64,000 nt of DNA, taken from positions 1 through 64,000 of the forward strand of contig JAAYFS010000062.1 of assembly GCA_012728115.1 (NCBI GenBank), given 5' to 3'. Made by a program: the position numbers and the translations under genes. This DNA is from Bacillota bacterium (GTDB lineage Bacteria; Bacillota; Limnochordia; Darwinibacteriales; JAAYFS01). Below, piece after piece: positions 30,802-40,241 of this stretch. Under the pieces are notes generated by a model. The model made no database searches, had not been told where the DNA came from, and saw only the letters and a program-made list of their open reading frames with translations. How positions within the stretch are numbered: the first letter of the stretch is position 1; each line of letters begins with the position of its first letter.

Positions 30802-32061
30802 TTAATCTCTCCTCTCACCGTGATTTGTTGCAGAAATACCAGCCAGATATCCTGTTGAGAACGCTGCTTGCAGATTGAATCCGCCAGTAAAACCATCAAT
30901 ATCGATCACTTCACCCGCAAAATACAGGTTTTCGATCAATTTTGACCTCATCGTTCGAGGATCAATCTCGGTCAGGTTAACACCGCCAGCAGTAACGATC
31001 GCTGCGGGTATTCCTAGTGTATCAACAATGGTTAAGCGTAATGCTTTGAGGGTATTAACCAATTGCCTTCTTTCTGCCTTAGTTACTTGATTAACATATT
31101 TTTCTGGTTCGATACCTGATTCAATGATTACTATAGGAATTAGGCTTTTTGGTAATAGATCGTCTAAGGAATTTTTCAATTGTTTTCTGATATATTTATT
31201 AAAGTCCCTTTGAACTCGCCTTTCTAATATCTCAAAGCTGAGCGCTGGTTTTAAATCGATTGTTAACTCTACCTTCGATTCTTTGTTTTCTAGCCATTTG
31301 GCAACTTTTCTACTCAATGTCAAAACAATCGGACCAGATACCCCAAAATGAGTAAAGAGCATCTCACCAAAAGCTCGATCACTTTCTTTACCATTATCAA
31401 TTGTTATTTCAACATTTCTTAGGCTTACACCTGCCACCGATTTTACCCAACTTTCTTTAACTCGCAAAGGTACGAGTGAAGGAAAGGGTTTTTGGATGGT
31501 ATGCCCTACTTGCTTTGCTAATAGAAAACCATCTCCCGTCGAACCAGTTCCAGGATAACTCGCCCCACCTGTAGCTAAAATAACTGCATCGGCATCAAAA
31601 AACTCATTATCGGTGGTTTCTACACCAGCTATCCTGCCATCATCGGAAAGGATCAATTTTCTTACAGCTTTTTGGCTAAAGATCTTAGCTCCATTATTAC
31701 GAGCATGCCTCACCAAGGCATTTGCCACTTGATCAGCATCATCTGATACGGGAAACACTCGCTGACCACGTTCTATCTTGGTTTCAACCCCTAACTCGTT
31801 GAAAAAATTAATAGTGTCCCAGTTTGAAAACCTTGTTAACGCACTATATAGGAATCGCCCATTTTCTGGGTAATTTTTAATAAACTCTGGTAAATCGACT
31901 GTGTTAGTAATATTGCATCTTCCTTTACCAAAAATCCTTATCTTCGCTCCTAAACGTTTAGTTTTTTCCAAAAGAACTACATTCGCTCCGTAAGCTGCTG
32001 CAACTCCCGCTGCCATTAAGCCTGATGCTCCTCCACCTACAACTACAATTGTTCCTGTCAC
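30802..32061 (-). CDS. NAD(P)/FAD-dependent oxidoreductase (HI0933/YhiN family)
   Basis: VVGGGASGLMAAGVAA; KGRCNITNT; FAGEVIDIDGFTGGFNLQAAFSTGY. Confidence 0.93.
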   Translation of the reverse strand: MTGTIVVVGGGASGLMAAGVAAAYGANVVLLEKTKRLGAKIRIFGKGRCNITNTVDLPEFIKNYPENGRFLYSALTRFSNWDTINFFNELGVETKIERGQRVFPVSDDADQVANALVRHARNNGAKIFSQKAVRKLILSDDGRIAGVETTDNEFFDADAVILATGGASYPGTGSTGDGFLLAKQVGHTIQKPFPSLVPLRVKESWVKSVAGVSLRNVEITIDNGKESDRAFGEMLFTHFGVSGPIVLTLSRKVAKWLENKESKVELTIDLKPALSFEILERRVQRDFNKYIRKQLKNSLDDLLPKSLIPIVIIESGIEPEKYVNQVTKAERRQLVNTLKALRLTIVDTLGIPAAIVTAGGVNLTEIDPRTMRSKLIENLYFAGEVIDIDGFTGGFNLQAAFSTGYLAGISATNHGERRD

Positions 32062-32783
32062 GGTTGCTTCACCGCCCGCTTTAGCTGATTAACTTCATTT
32101 GAACTCAAGTTTCGATAGGTACCCCGATGTAAATTCCCTAACGAAAGCGGACCAAAGGAAATCCTTTGTAGCCTGGTAACCTTATAACCAACAGCTTGAA
32201 ACATCTTTCTCACTTGTCTATTTTTCCCTTCGCTTATTGTTATCTTCACCAATGATTTGTTGTGGCCTTTTTTGAACAACTGTACATCCGCGGGAAGTGT
32301 CCTTACTCCCTGATCGATTATCACTCCATTTTCAAGCCTATTAAGATCATCATCCGTAATTAAGCCAGTTATTTCAACAAGGTAAGTCTTTTTAACCCCA
32401 TATCGTGGATGCATCAGTTTATTTGCTAATTTCCCATCATTCGTTAGCAAAAGCAATCCTTCAGAATCATAGTCAAGTCGTCCTACGGGATAGATTCTTT
32501 CCGAAACATTGTGGACCAAATCGAGTACGGTCTTTCTTCCTAATTCGTCTTTCACACTGGTTATGTAGCCACGTGGTTTGTTTAGCATAATGTATACAAG
32601 TCGTTGATTTACTTGGATCAGCTTTCCGTTAACCCTAATTTGGTCCTTACTAGGATCAGCCTTTGTTCCTAGTTCGGTAACGACTCGTCCATTCACACTA
32701 ACATGTCCATTCTGGATCAATTGTTCACACTCACGTCGAGAAGCAACTCCAGCGTGAGCAAGAATCTTCTGTAGGCGCTCCAT
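32058..32783 (-). CDS. rluB: pseudouridine synthase RluB family
   Basis: S4 domain plus VGRLDYDSEGLLLLTNDG and GKNRQVRKMF. Confidence 0.94.
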   Translation of the reverse strand: MERLQKILAHAGVASRRECEQLIQNGHVSVNGRVVTELGTKADPSKDQIRVNGKLIQVNQRLVYIMLNKPRGYITSVKDELGRKTVLDLVHNVSERIYPVGRLDYDSEGLLLLTNDGKLANKLMHPRYGVKKTYLVEITGLITDDDLNRLENGVIIDQGVRTLPADVQLFKKGHNKSLVKITISEGKNRQVRKMFQAVGYKVTRLQRISFGPLSLGNLHRGTYRNLSSNEVNQLKRAVKQP

Positions 32784-32844
32784 TTTTTGTCACTCTCCCA
32801 ATACTACAATCATATCTAATCTAATCTTGCTTCGCAACCAAAAT

Positions 32845-32868
32845 AGCCCCTTGTGTTAACAAGGGGCT
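32845..32868 (-). terminator. terminator of the ytfJ-like gene
   Basis: AGCCCCTTG-TTAACA-CAAGGGGCT then ATTTTGG on minus. Confidence 0.7.
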
Positions 32869-32881
32869 TAAAGATTAATTC

Positions 32882-33280
32882 TTAGATCCTTGGCCTGCCA
32901 TTATTAAAAATACCTTGTACTCTATCGATTACTCCAGGAACCATGTCTAATAACCGATCATAGATTGCTGTATTATCAACTGGAAGTAGTCGCACTTGTC
33001 CTTGTCCCACCACCAAAAAAGCGACAGGATTTAAGGAAATGCCACCCCCACTCCCCCCACCAAACGGGAAACTACCATCTGCTTGTTTACCTTCTTTTTG
33101 TGATTCGAACTCCGTTCCGCCCGCAGCAAAACCAAAGGACACTCTACTAACAGGCACAATCACATTCCCATCGGGTGTTTCAACTGGATCACCTAGGATG
33201 GTATTCACATCCACCATGCTTTTTAGACTCTCCATCGCTGTTTCCATCAAACCCTCTATCGGATGCTGTTCGCTATTCAA
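32882..33280 (-). CDS. ytfJ: GerW/YtfJ family sporulation protein
   Basis: VIVPVSRVSFGFAAGGTEF ... GGGSGGGISLNPVAFLVV. Confidence 0.92.
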   Translation of the reverse strand: MNSEQHPIEGLMETAMESLKSMVDVNTILGDPVETPDGNVIVPVSRVSFGFAAGGTEFESQKEGKQADGSFPFGGGSGGGISLNPVAFLVVGQGQVRLLPVDNTAIYDRLLDMVPGVIDRVQGIFNNGRPRI

Positions 33281-33294
33281 ACCTTGATCCCCCT

Positions 33295-33870
33295 TTAAGT
33301 AACAAAACTACGAATCCTCTCGTAAATAATCTGACCGAGACGGATTTGAAATATACAGTTAAACTCTAAATCGTAGTAGAGTGGTGCTGGTTCAAACGAA
33401 GGCAAAATATCGATTATTGGTTGGTTCAAAAATCTTATTTTTTTACTATGGATTATCCCAATCAAAGGGGAGATTACCGCCCAGATAAGGCCAGTTAAAA
33501 TACCATTTACCGATGGATCACCAGCATTAAAACGCAATTTTAACTTTAAAGAATAAATTTCCCTTAAAAAAACGCTCATTAAACGAAGACCGAAAATGAA
33601 AATATTCGAATCCTTCAATCGGAAAGTACTCCCGCCCGAGTTTTCCCCTTTGCCACCAGATCCTTTTTTGTCACCTTTCTCAGAGCCAAATGGCAATCTT
33701 TTGGCAATCATCTTAAATAAACGTAAACCGAGCGGAATTTTCAATGGACCGAGCCAAATAATAACTCGTATCTGCGAAAAGTCATTATGGATTTGAAATT
33801 CAAACCTTAAGGGAATAATAAGAATCAGGACGAGAGTAAAAAACAAAAGACCGAGCACCATGGTAATCAC
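33295..33870 (-). CDS. DUF2953 family protein
   Basis: N-terminal TM and FNAGDPSVNGILTGLIWA; adjacent to ytfJ and scpB. Confidence 0.8.
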   Translation of the reverse strand: MITMVLGLLFFTLVLILIIPLRFEFQIHNDFSQIRVIIWLGPLKIPLGLRLFKMIAKRLPFGSEKGDKKGSGGKGENSGGSTFRLKDSNIFIFGLRLMSVFLREIYSLKLKLRFNAGDPSVNGILTGLIWAVISPLIGIIHSKKIRFLNQPIIDILPSFEPAPLYYDLEFNCIFQIRLGQIIYERIRSFVT

Positions 33871-33901
33871 CTCTAGCCTCGATCTTAATTTTCCTTAAAT
33901 G

Positions 33902-34435
33902 TTAGCTTTTATTCTTCTCATCCTCAAACAGTTTCTTATCAGGCAGACTATTTAAACTATCTAATCCAAATTGCTCTAAAAAAACATCGGTAGTACCATA
34001 AAGCAAGGGTCTACCTGGACCATCTTTTCGACCGACATCCGTTACTAATTCTCGATCGATTAAAGTGTTTAAGGCACTGTCAGAACGAACGCCGCGAATC
34101 TTTTCAATTTCACTTTTGGTGATCGGTTGCTCGTATGCGATGATAGCTAGGGTTTCCATGCTAGCAGTCGACAAAGGCGCTTGAATCACTGGTCTCCCTA
34201 ACCGATCAATCCACGGAGAAATTTCGGGACGCGTAACCAATTGGTAACCGCCCGCCACAAAGCGAATCATAAGACCCGATCTTTCATTGTATTTTTCTTT
34301 CATCAATTTTTCTATGATTACTTGCACTGCTTCCTTTTCCAACTCAACTATCTCGCCAATCTCCGCTGACGAAATGGGCTTTGAAGACGCAAAAATTAAA
34401 CCTTCAATGATTCTTTCAGCTTCATTCAAAGTCAT
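33902..34435 (-). CDS. scpB: segregation and condensation protein B
   Basis: IEGLIFASSKPIS, YQLVTRPE, STASMETLAIIAYEQPITKSEIEKIRGV. Confidence 0.96.
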   Translation of the reverse strand: MTLNEAERIIEGLIFASSKPISSAEIGEIVELEKEAVQVIIEKLMKEKYNERSGLMIRFVAGGYQLVTRPEISPWIDRLGRPVIQAPLSTASMETLAIIAYEQPITKSEIEKIRGVRSDSALNTLIDRELVTDVGRKDGPGRPLLYGTTDVFLEQFGLDSLNSLPDKKLFEDEKNKS

Positions 34436-35205
34436 ACGGTTAACTCCTTCTGGTGAGCATAATCGGTGCGAAGGACTATTTTTCCAAACGCTTGCTGTTG
34501 ATGAATTACAATCTCATTGAGTCTCGCTAATTCTAAAACAGCTAGAAATGTCGTCACGATCTCTTGTCGGTTTTTAGCTATTAATAATTGCTCGAAATCG
34601 ATTTCTTTTTTGCCCACCAACTGAATTCGAATTTCTGCTAACCTTTTTTGGACGGATATCTTTTTCTTGCGAATATGTTGAAACCTGATCCTCTCACGCT
34701 CAAGATGGTCTCTGGCTTCTAACATTTGCGCATAACTCTTAGCCAAATCTTTAACGGTTACATCACCGATCAAGTTTTTGAAAAGCGGCTTTGTGGTTGA
34801 AAATTCCTGCGGGTTTCCTCTTAAATATATCGCTTTTCCTTGTGCTTCCCAATTTTGAAGCTCCTTTGCAATCGCCTTAAAAGTCTTATATTGAAGGAGC
34901 TTTTCGATCAGGCTTTCTCTTGTTTCTGTCTCCTCATCCTCATCGATATCTGTATCTTCCTCCGGAAGCAAGGTACGCGCTTTTATGGCGATTAAAGTGG
35001 CTGCCATAAGTAAAAATTCGCTACTAACTACCAAATCCATTTGTTGCATTTGATGGAGATAAGCAAGATACTGTTCTACGATACGAGCGATCGAAATGTC
35101 GAAGATGTTGAGTTCTTCCTTACTAATTAACTCCAAAAGAAGATCAAAAGGTCCTTCGAACACTTCTAATTTTACGAGGTAACCCATTATTAAACTCCAC
35201 CTCAA
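34432..35205 (-). CDS. scpA: segregation and condensation protein A
   Basis: LEVFEGPFDLLLELISKEELNIFDISIA; 4-nt overlap with scpB. Confidence 0.96.
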   Translation of the reverse strand: MRWSLIMGYLVKLEVFEGPFDLLLELISKEELNIFDISIARIVEQYLAYLHQMQQMDLVVSSEFLLMAATLIAIKARTLLPEEDTDIDEDEETETRESLIEKLLQYKTFKAIAKELQNWEAQGKAIYLRGNPQEFSTTKPLFKNLIGDVTVKDLAKSYAQMLEARDHLERERIRFQHIRKKKISVQKRLAEIRIQLVGKKEIDFEQLLIAKNRQEIVTTFLAVLELARLNEIVIHQQQAFGKIVLRTDYAHQKELTV

Positions 35206-35214
35206 TGTTCAAAG

Positions 35215-35844
35215 TTAGATACTAATTATCGAGATCAAGGAAAGTAACAGCCTATAAATCGGCCCAATGACAAATTGTGCGCCACCAGTGACCAGTAGAA
35301 TTATCAAGATTAATGGAGCATATTCCGAAATTCTTGCATAAGCAAAAGCATACTTCGGTGGTAACAAGCCACCGAGTATCTTCGAGCCATCTAAGGGTGG
35401 TATAGGTATCAAATTAAAGGCCGCCAATCCCAAATTGTAGGCAATATTTATATTTAAAAACGTAACCAATGAGAGCGTAAAAGCAGTAGGTGTTAGAAAT
35501 AGATAACAAATTGAAGTAAGGTTATAAAACACCCAGGCCAAAATTACGTTTGATACTGGCCCAGCTAAAGCAACATAAATCATTCCTCTTCTTCGGTTCT
35601 TAAAGTAAACTGGATTGATCATCACTGGTTTAGCCCATCCGAACCGAAATAGAAGAAGCATAATCGCTCCCATAGGGTCTAAATGGACTAATGGGTTTAG
35701 GGTTAAGCGACCTTGATACTTTGGTGTCGGATCACCAAGCTTATAGGCCATCATGCCATGCGAAAACTCATGAACGGATATCGCCAAGAGTAATGCTGGC
35801 ACCCCAAATAAAAATGTAGCCAAATTAAGGTTACCGAAACCCAT
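35215..35844 (-). CDS. site-2 protease family metalloprotease
   Basis: HEFSHGMMAYKLGD and NLIPIPPLDGSKIL. Confidence 0.93.
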   Translation of the reverse strand: MGFGNLNLATFLFGVPALLLAISVHEFSHGMMAYKLGDPTPKYQGRLTLNPLVHLDPMGAIMLLLFRFGWAKPVMINPVYFKNRRRGMIYVALAGPVSNVILAWVFYNLTSICYLFLTPTAFTLSLVTFLNINIAYNLGLAAFNLIPIPPLDGSKILGGLLPPKYAFAYARISEYAPLILIILLVTGGAQFVIGPIYRLLLSLISIISI

Positions 35845-35846
35845 AA

Positions 35847-37166
35847 CTACACCCCAATCTTAGTTTTTAACCATCTTTCAGGAACACGATGTTTTGTTAA
35901 CAAATCCTCATATGTTTCCCTTTCGACCAAGAGTTCTGCATTACCTTCATAAACGGAGACCACTGCAGGTCTAGGTAGCATATTATAATTACTTGACATT
36001 GAGTAGTTATATGCGCCCGTTGATAAAACCGCAAGGATATCACCAGGCTCCAGGATTGGTAATTCAGCATCAAAGATCAGCATGTCTCCTGTTTCGCAGC
36101 ACTTACCAGCTACAGAATATACTCCATTCGCTTTCTGGGTTGCTTTATTTGCCACGATTGCCTTGTATTCCGCCTGATATAAAGCGACTCGCGGATTATC
36201 TACCATCCCGCCATCCACCGCAACATACGTTCTAACTCCAGGGATGTCTTTAATTGCACCAATGGTGTAAAGGGTAGTACCAGCTTCCCCAACAATTGAT
36301 CGGCCTGGTTCAACAAGCAGTTTGGGCATTCTTATCCCATGTTTCTCTGCAGATTTAAAAAGTTCAGTTACAACCGCTTCCCCGTATTCAGCGATCGATA
36401 CAGGAACATCCTTATCGGTGTAGCGAATACCTAAACCTCCACCGATATCAAGTTCAGTTAACTCTATTCCATGATCCAAAGCTGTTTTCATAAAACCAAC
36501 CATAATATCGATCGCAACTCCGAACGATTCAACCTCAAAGATTTGCGATCCGATATGACAATGAATACCCTTTAGGTTAATCCCAGGAATACTAGCAGCC
36601 TTTTTGACTGCCAATAATGCTTGATCATGAGCAAGTGGGATTCCAAATTTGGAATCCTCTTGTCCCGTTTGAATATAGGTATGCGTATGAGCTTCCACCC
36701 CTGGCGAAATGCGAAGATAAATATCTGCCGAACAACGATGTTTTTTAACTAATCCTGCTAAAAGATCTAATTCATAGAGGTTGTCTACCACTATTCTTCC
36801 AATACCCGCTTGGATTGCCATCTCTAATTCATCTTTAGATTTGTTGTTTCCATGAAAATATATTTTTTCAACGGGGAATTTAGCCTTCAATGCGGTATAA
36901 AGTTCTCCCCCACTGACTACATCCAAACCTAAACCAAGGTTATCGATTAAATGACACATACCAAGAGTCAAAAACGACTTGCCAGCAAATATAACCTCAA
37001 AATCGGGAAGTTTAGCAAAAGCCTGTAAGTAAGCTTGTGCTTTATTTCGCACCTCTTCTTCATCGAAAACATAAAGAGGAGTTCCAAACTCCTTTGCTAG
37101 TTCGACTGTATCACAACCACCGATTGTTAAATGTCCTAGACTATTTATTTTCATTGTGCCGTTCAC
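35847..37166 (-). CDS. lysA: diaminopimelate decarboxylase
   Basis: GTPLYVFDEEEV, GKSFL, GIHCHIGSQI, CCETGDML. Confidence 0.97.
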   Translation of the reverse strand: MNGTMKINSLGHLTIGGCDTVELAKEFGTPLYVFDEEEVRNKAQAYLQAFAKLPDFEVIFAGKSFLTLGMCHLIDNLGLGLDVVSGGELYTALKAKFPVEKIYFHGNNKSKDELEMAIQAGIGRIVVDNLYELDLLAGLVKKHRCSADIYLRISPGVEAHTHTYIQTGQEDSKFGIPLAHDQALLAVKKAASIPGINLKGIHCHIGSQIFEVESFGVAIDIMVGFMKTALDHGIELTELDIGGGLGIRYTDKDVPVSIAEYGEAVVTELFKSAEKHGIRMPKLLVEPGRSIVGEAGTTLYTIGAIKDIPGVRTYVAVDGGMVDNPRVALYQAEYKAIVANKATQKANGVYSVAGKCCETGDMLIFDAELPILEPGDILAVLSTGAYNYSMSSNYNMLPRPAVVSVYEGNAELLVERETYEDLLTKHRVPERWLKTKIGV

Positions 37167-37189
37167 GAAATTTCCTCCCCAAATTTAGA

Positions 37190-37217
37190 CCCCCGCCAAT
37201 TGCGGGGGCTTTTTTTT
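37190..37217. terminator. GC-rich hairpin terminator, strongest T-tract on plus strand
   Basis: CCCCCGCCAATTGCGGGGGCTTTTTTTT between two minus-strand genes. Confidence 0.7.
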
Positions 37218-37235
37218 ATTCTAGCACAATGTATT

Positions 37236-38204
37236 TCAGATAGCAATATTTGCGACTTTCTCGAACTTACCACACCTCGAACCCCAACAAGCGATTAATG
37301 ACTCCTGATCAGAAATCCTGACTATCTCGCAATGATTTGGACAATCGTGACATTCAAAAGTTTGGGTGGTGATTTTATTATCAATTATCTCAAAACCGCT
37401 GAATGTTGTTTTTCCTTTCTTGGTGACTTGCTCTCGGGCAAGGATACTTACCCCTAAAGCTCCCATTACATCGAAATGGCGTGGAACACTGGTTTCTAGC
37501 CCTAAAGCTTGTTCAAAGGCGACTTTCATCGCTTTGTTTGCCGCTACACCACCCTGAAAAACTACTGGTGGTAAGATCTCTTTTCCTTTGGCTACATTAT
37601 TTAGATAGTTTCGTACCATTGCCTCACACAAACCCGCTAGAATATCTGGCAGACTGACCCCAAGTTGTTGCTTATGGATCATATCTGATTCAGCGAAAAC
37701 AGTACATCTACCAGCAATTCGCACAGGGTTCGTGCTTGTTAGTGCTATCTTGCCGAAATCTTCGATATTTATGTTTAATCGTGCAGCTTGTTGATCGAGA
37801 AATGAACCTGTCCCAGCAGCGCAAACAGTATTCATTGCAAAATCAGCCACCACTTGGTTTCTCAGAATAATGATCTTGGAATCTTGTCCCCCGATTTCCA
37901 ATACTGTTTGTACATCTGGTACTTCATGGCACGCAGCGACAGAGTGAGCGGTGATTTCATTTTTTATTACATCTGCTCTTAGGAGCGAACCAGCTAATTG
38001 CCTGCCACTGCCTGTAACCCCAACCCCAAGAACTTCCCACTCTCCCAAATTGGTTAAGAGTTTCAAACCTTCCTGAATTACCTTGATAGGTTGTCCTAAA
38101 GTACGCAAATACAATTTTTCAACAATCTCATCAGCTTCGTTCATCAGCACGAAATTTGTGCTAACTGAGCCGACATCAACACCAAGATACACTTTTCTTT
38201 TCAT
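37236..38204 (-). CDS. acyl-CoA dehydratase activase (BcrA/BadF/HgdC family)
   Basis: GVDVGSVSTNFVLM, EIGGQDSKII, FAMNTVCAAGTGSFLDQQAARL; extra C-terminal Cys motifs CHDCPNHC and CWGSRC. Confidence 0.93.
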   Translation of the reverse strand: MKRKVYLGVDVGSVSTNFVLMNEADEIVEKLYLRTLGQPIKVIQEGLKLLTNLGEWEVLGVGVTGSGRQLAGSLLRADVIKNEITAHSVAACHEVPDVQTVLEIGGQDSKIIILRNQVVADFAMNTVCAAGTGSFLDQQAARLNINIEDFGKIALTSTNPVRIAGRCTVFAESDMIHKQQLGVSLPDILAGLCEAMVRNYLNNVAKGKEILPPVVFQGGVAANKAMKVAFEQALGLETSVPRHFDVMGALGVSILAREQVTKKGKTTFSGFEIIDNKITTQTFECHDCPNHCEIVRISDQESLIACWGSRCGKFEKVANIAI

Positions 38205-39285
38205 TGGTTTTCTCCCTTTGTTTTCTTTCTAAAAGGTCTACAAATGCCTCCAATCTTGTCTGGAATCCTGCTTCGCCTGTGTGTTCATCCACTACTAAAG
38301 ACATCACTGGCAAATCATAATCCCTGCTTACATTAGGAAGCACACTTTGGGCGACAATTTCTGGCATACACGTAAAAGGCAGAATATGGATTACCCCATC
38401 AATGTTCTTTTCTGCAAACATAATGGTTACCGCAACGGATTCTAAACCATGCCCTCCGACAAATCCGCGCAAATATCCTTCGGTTTTTTTAACTAAGTCA
38501 CTGCCGTTATAAAGATTCAAAGACGCGAGAAACAGGTGTTTTTTCACCCAATCTTCTAACCAAATGGTACGTTCTACCTCAACACCAAGATTGCCTAATC
38601 TCTCCTCAAGTTTCAAATTCACAAATGGCTCAAGCACTGTATATATTTCTCCAACAATTCCAATCTTTAAAGGTTCAATATTTAACTCTGCTAAGGAAAG
38701 TATTTCGGCAATCTGTTCGTTTTTCACTCTTTTTATATCTTTAAGTAATGCTGCTGTTCTTAAGTTATTTAGAGCCAAATGTAATTGACGTCCAACTTCC
38801 CCTTTTCGTTTTTCTCTCGGTCGAACCCAAAAGGCGGCTCGTTCAAGCTCTTCGACTGCTTTTAGTTTTTCCCAAGCGATTTGACATCCCTTAATGAAAC
38901 TTCTAAATCCTTTTTTGGCAAAGAGACGACTCAGCTGAGATATTAGATGACGCAAGTTTCCTTTAGGAGGTTCTAAAACAATCATTTCCACAGATTGTCC
39001 TAGTTCTTCCAGGATAGCCATTTGAACGGGTGCATAATAACCTAAACGACAAGGTCCATTACCACCTGCCATTATTATAACTTCCGCACCGAGTTCAACA
39101 GCTTCTAAAAAGTTACCAATGTTTAATTTCATGGGTAAGCATACGGACTCTGGACTATACTTTGTTCCAAGATCCAGGGTTTTCTTACTACAGGGAGGAG
39201 GAATAATCGGATCGTGACCCATTTCATATATTAAAGCCTCGATCGCGATGTACAGATTTCCCATATGTGGTACCGTCACCTTCAT
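38176..39285 (-). CDS. DUF2229/HgdB-like acyl-CoA dehydratase activase-related protein
   Basis: ESVCLPMKLNIGNF, MAGGNGPCRLGYY, ILPFTCMPEIVAQSV. Confidence 0.88.
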   Translation of the reverse strand: MKVTVPHMGNLYIAIEALIYEMGHDPIIPPPCSKKTLDLGTKYSPESVCLPMKLNIGNFLEAVELGAEVIIMAGGNGPCRLGYYAPVQMAILEELGQSVEMIVLEPPKGNLRHLISQLSRLFAKKGFRSFIKGCQIAWEKLKAVEELERAAFWVRPREKRKGEVGRQLHLALNNLRTAALLKDIKRVKNEQIAEILSLAELNIEPLKIGIVGEIYTVLEPFVNLKLEERLGNLGVEVERTIWLEDWVKKHLFLASLNLYNGSDLVKKTEGYLRGFVGGHGLESVAVTIMFAEKNIDGVIHILPFTCMPEIVAQSVLPNVSRDYDLPVMSLVVDEHTGEAGFQTRLEAFVDLLERKQREKTNEKKSVSWC

Positions 39286-40235
39286 GCATACTTCCTCCTT
39301 TCAAGCATATCGAGATACGCTTCAATACGCGTCACCAATCCGGCTTCTCCAGTATGTTCATCGAGATTAAGTAATAGATACGGCAGATTTTGCTTTCTTG
39401 CGATTTGGGCAACCAACTCTGACGTTAAAGAATCTGTACCACAGCCGAACGCTGCTAGAGAAATTACGCCATCAATCTGTTCAACATTCCGTCTATCCAA
39501 TAAATAGTTTAGAGTACCGAGGATCTTGCGACCAGAGGTCCAGAACATCCTTTTTGGCAGCCTATTAGCGTGTTCATTAACCAAGTTTGGTTTGAATTGT
39601 TCGGGAGTAACAACACGGATTTTAGCCGCTGTCAATCGTTCAAGTAAATTCATACTAATGGTTTTATCATAAAGTAAGTAACTATGTCCTAACACTCCGA
39701 CCGTTAACCGTGCCATATCTTTTTCTAGATTGCATTCTCGTTTAAGTCGTTCTTCATACTCACGTTGAACTTTGGTTGCTTCTCCATAAGCACGTAAAAC
39801 TTTGTGCCATGGTGCGAATTGAAGCCCAAATTGGATATAAGTCTTGGTTATTTGTCGCTCAGATTTGCGTCCATCTATCGTAGGTGATAAAAGCTTAACC
39901 TGCTTTGAAATACTTGCTTTCACCATATCTGGTAGTCCCATAAATTTCGGACAAATATATTCTCTTTTCGAAACACTGATAATTTGAGGAATGAAAAGAT
40001 AATCAACACCCTTTTCCACCAGCTCACATACATGACCGTAGTACACCTTAACTGGTAAACAAGTTCCTTCAACAGCTAGCGAAACTCCCCAATCAATAGT
40101 TTGTTTGCTGGTTGGACTAGACACAATTGTTTGGAATCCAAGATTGCTTAGATACTTCTGCCACAAAGGGTAGTAGTAATGATAATAAAGTGCTCTCGGA
40201 ATCCCAACAGTCTTTGCCATTTTCGTACCTCCCAA
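39282..40235 (-). CDS. DUF2229 family protein (activase-related)
   Basis: VGIPRALYYHYYYPLWQKYLSNLGF, VEGTCLPVKVYYGH, AAFGCGTDSLTSELV. Confidence 0.88.
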   Translation of the reverse strand: MGGTKMAKTVGIPRALYYHYYYPLWQKYLSNLGFQTIVSSPTSKQTIDWGVSLAVEGTCLPVKVYYGHVCELVEKGVDYLFIPQIISVSKREYICPKFMGLPDMVKASISKQVKLLSPTIDGRKSERQITKTYIQFGLQFAPWHKVLRAYGEATKVQREYEERLKRECNLEKDMARLTVGVLGHSYLLYDKTISMNLLERLTAAKIRVVTPEQFKPNLVNEHANRLPKRMFWTSGRKILGTLNYLLDRRNVEQIDGVISLAAFGCGTDSLTSELVAQIARKQNLPYLLLNLDEHTGEAGLVTRIEAYLDMLERRKYA

Positions 40236-40241
40236 GCTATT

